Below, piece after piece: positions 39,695 through 41,053 of a stretch of DNA of 41,053 nucleotides; the stretch's first letter is position 1, and each line of letters opens with the position of its first letter. The translations under genes and the position numbers were made by a program. Below the pieces are notes generated by a model. That model was not told where the DNA came from, made no database searches, and was given only the letters and a program-made list of their open reading frames with translations. Where the stretch lies: NCBI GenBank assembly GCA_016795295.1, contig JAEUHP010000026.1, positions 1-41,053 of the forward strand, read 5' to 3'. This stretch comes from Planctomycetota bacterium. Its GTDB lineage: Bacteria; Planctomycetota; UBA1135; UBA2386.

Positions 39695-40867
39695 TCAGCC
39701 GATCCGCACCGAATACACCGGCGGCAGATGGTGCGACACCGCCTGCCAGTGATCGCCGCGGTCTTCGCTCAAGAACAGATTGCCAGTGGTCGTGCCGAAC
39801 ACCACCACCCCGCCGCGCTGGGCCAGCGCGTGCCGGTAGACCACGTCATAGGCGTCGCGTCGCGGCAGACCGGTGCGCAGTTGCCGCCAGCTTGCCCCGC
39901 CGTCTTCGGTGCGCGCGACGAACAGGCTGCCGTCGACGGTGATGCGCTGCGCATCCGAACGCCCTGGCACCAGCCAGGCGACGCGCCCGTCGCGGTCGTC
40001 GGTCGCCACCGGAAAGCCGAACCCGACGCCCTGCTTCGGGCCATTCACCTTGCGCCAGCTGCGCGCGCCGTCCTGGCTGTAGAAGACCCCGCAGTGGTTC
40101 TGCTGCCAGACGTGGTCGGGATCGCCTGGGCAGCGTTCGATGTAGTGCGGATCGTGGCCCCACTCCGCTTCGGCATCGGGGTTGTGGTCCATGGTCATGC
40201 CGCGGTTGCGGCTGTGCCAGGTCAGCCCGCCGTCGTCGCTGCCGATCACGCCGGCTGTGGAGACCGCGACCAAGAGCCGCTTCGGATCGCGTGGATCGAT
40301 GTCCACCGAGTGGATGCCCGGCGCGAACACGCCTTCGGCCGCGGGTGTGCCGAACCACTTGGTTGCGCCGGAGCCCTCTCCGGCGAACAGGTCGCCGCCG
40401 CGCGAGGGGTGGTTCCACAGCGGCAGGTTCAGCTGCCACGAAGTGCCGCCGTCGCGGCTGCAGAACAGGCCGCCGGGGATCGTGCCCACGTAGATGGCGC
40501 CGTCCGCGGCGAACCCCAGAACCCACAGCTTCTGCAGCGTGGCGGTGCGCACCACGTTGCGGAAGCCGACGCCGAACTCGGCCGTTTCGTCCTCGAACAT
40601 GTCCTGGCCGAGGTAGCGCGCGCCGGCCGGGTAGGCGATCTGGTTCGGCAGGTCGCGCCAGGTCGCGCCTTGGTCGTCGCTCGTGGAGAGTTTGGCGCCC
40701 CAGTGGCCGTGGCCGAGCAGCGCCCACAGCCGGCCGGTGCGGGGTTCGCGGGCGACGAAGTTGACGCCGACGCCGGCGTGGCCGAGCAGGCGCGGTCGCC
40801 AGCGTTTGCCGTGCTTCTCGAGAGCGAACGTGCCCTTGCGGGTGCCGACCAGGATTTGTGGGGCCAT
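39695..40867 (-). CDS. BNR/WD40-YVTN-like repeat protein (sialidase-like fold)
   Basis: This 390-residue protein has no signal peptide. It contains repeated Asp-box (BNR) motifs S/T-x-D-x-G-x-T-W: STSDDQGATWRDL, SRDGGTSWQL, SDDGGLTWHS, SQDGARSWRK, TEDGGASWRQL and SEDRGDHWQA. This is the six-bladed propeller of sialidase-like/photosystem-assembly-type proteins (COG4447). The catalytic arginine triad, Tyr and Glu of true sialidases are not evident, so it is probably a non-enzymatic propeller. The gene begins 43 bases after the MoaD/ThiS-like gene on the same strand; the two are likely cotranscribed. The interval carries a G-run repeat on the plus strand (40871-40896). Confidence 0.88.
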   Translation of the reverse strand: MAPQILVGTRKGTFALEKHGKRWRPRLLGHAGVGVNFVAREPRTGRLWALLGHGHWGAKLSTSDDQGATWRDLPNQIAYPAGARYLGQDMFEDETAEFGVGFRNVVRTATLQKLWVLGFAADGAIYVGTIPGGLFCSRDGGTSWQLNLPLWNHPSRGGDLFAGEGSGATKWFGTPAAEGVFAPGIHSVDIDPRDPKRLLVAVSTAGVIGSDDGGLTWHSRNRGMTMDHNPDAEAEWGHDPHYIERCPGDPDHVWQQNHCGVFYSQDGARSWRKVNGPKQGVGFGFPVATDDRDGRVAWLVPGRSDAQRITVDGSLFVARTEDGGASWRQLRTGLPRRDAYDVVYRHALAQRGGVVVFGTTTGNLFLSEDRGDHWQAVSHHLPPVYSVRIG

Positions 40868-40870
40868 GGT

Positions 40871-40896
40871 GGGAGGTGGGGAGGTGGGGAGGTGGG
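40871..40896 (+). repeat. G-quadruplex-type G-run / 8-base tandem repeat
   Basis: Four G-tracts at 40871-40873, 40878-40881, 40886-40889 and 40894-40896 are separated by AGGT or a similar short loop, fitting G3+N1-7. The same bases form three tandem AGGTGGGG-type 8-base units. It lies just upstream of the BNR gene start codon, on the strand opposite the message. Confidence 0.6.
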
Positions 40897-40910
40897 CGAG
40901 GTTGGGGGAA

Positions 40911-41053
40911 TCAGCCGCCGCTGAGTGCCTGCAGCAGCGACAAGCGGTCGTTCGGCTGCAGCGCGTCGCTGAGGGTGCGCCGGTCGCGGATCAGCTCCTT
41001 GCCGATGAACGCGCTGACGTGCGGCCGCAGCCGGCCGGTCTCGTCGCGCAGGT
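40911..41053 (-). CDS. MoaD/ThiS-family ubiquitin-like protein, 5'-truncated
   Basis: Only the last 46 residues are in the window; the start lies past the right edge. They read LRDETGRLRPHVSAFIGKEL, a central IRDRRTLSDALQ helix and a terminal LSLLQALSGG. The Ser-Gly-Gly end is the diagnostic C-terminal tail of MoaD/ThiS small sulfur carriers, which is adenylated and thiocarboxylated by an E1-like partner. It is followed after 43 bases by the BNR-repeat gene on the same strand. Sulfur transfer for molybdopterin, thiamine or cysteine synthesis is possible; which one cannot be told without upstream genes. Confidence 0.85.
   Translation of the reverse strand, partial: LRDETGRLRPHVSAFIGKELIRDRRTLSDALQPNDRLSLLQALSGG

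Noticed and set aside
39695..40867. BNR protein as an active sialidase
   Set aside because: Asp-boxes are present, but the arginine triad and the catalytic Tyr/Glu are not evident, and there is no signal peptide.
1..41053. tRNA, rRNA or CRISPR loci
   Set aside because: No T-loop GTTCGAATCC-type blocks with matching stems, no ribosomal RNA signatures and no regularly spaced repeats were seen.

Overview
This G+C-rich bacterial window most resembles a planctomycete (Planctomycetota). That is an inference from gene content, not from a marker gene. The clues are large TPR-bearing Ser/Thr kinases, PATAN(DUF4388)/MglA/roadblock signalling genes, a DPPR-synthase-like prenyltransferase, several secreted beta-rich proteins with a similar C-terminal region, and sparse Shine-Dalgarno sequences. 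I saw no rRNA, tRNA, CRISPR array or intact transposase.

Region by region. (1) 1-4.4 kb: the 3' end of a secreted protein gene, a YheT-type alpha/beta hydrolase, an HtrA-like protease without a visible signal peptide, and a secreted beta-helix-like protein. (2) 4.4-8.2 kb: a TlpA-like thioredoxin followed by a tight cassette of visibly lower G+C. It encodes a divergent ECF-sigma-like protein with a Pro-Lys tail, a membrane-anchored protein with 16 cysteines, a membrane-anchored carboxypeptidase-regulatory-like protein and a MauE-like membrane protein. The first two and the last two overlap as GTGA. This looks like an extracytoplasmic disulfide system recalling MauA/MauD/MauE. (3) 8.4-10.7 kb: metG, then a 22-residue Lys/Ala peptide gene on the opposite strand. 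(4) 11.06-17.46 kb, minus strand: a five-gene signalling cluster with a PATAN-TPR-TM-PEGA-PQQ propeller protein, a TPR-roadblock protein, a roadblock protein, an MglA-type GTPase with an Ala/Pro linker and C-terminal membrane anchor, and another roadblock protein. A TPR-like gene is divergent from it. (5) 18.4-20.7 kb: gcvT, gcvH and a lipoate ligase/octanoyltransferase-family gene, coupling the glycine-cleavage H protein to its lipoylation. (6) 20.7-28.1 kb: an outer-membrane barrel, an HDOD protein, a CMD-family protein, a nested inverted repeat, an SdiA-regulated/YjiK-like protein and a non-RD kinase with a long TPR region. (7) 28.1-32.2 kb: a UbiA/DPPR-synthase-like prenyltransferase, divergent from an ADP-forming acyl-CoA synthetase, GT2 and LAB_N operon.

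(8) 32.2-37.6 kb is accessory. A hipBA toxin-antitoxin pair is bracketed by four copies of a GATC-N6-GATC-type motif, two on each side and partly inverted. It is followed by a broken AAA-ATPase fragment, a secreted protein of about fourteen 47-residue repeats, and a probably truncated MNT-type nucleotidyltransferase. (9) 37.8-41.05 kb: a small putative lipoprotein, an unrecognised 144-residue protein, a short-chain dehydrogenase with a signal peptide, and a BNR-repeat protein downstream of a MoaD/ThiS-like gene that runs off the window. A G-quadruplex-type G-run lies between the last two.

The strongest candidates for undescribed biology are the tail-anchored MglA/roadblock cluster (11.06-17.46 kb) and the Cys-rich/MauE-like cassette (4.43-8.16 kb). 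All functions are read from motifs and context; no database search was possible.
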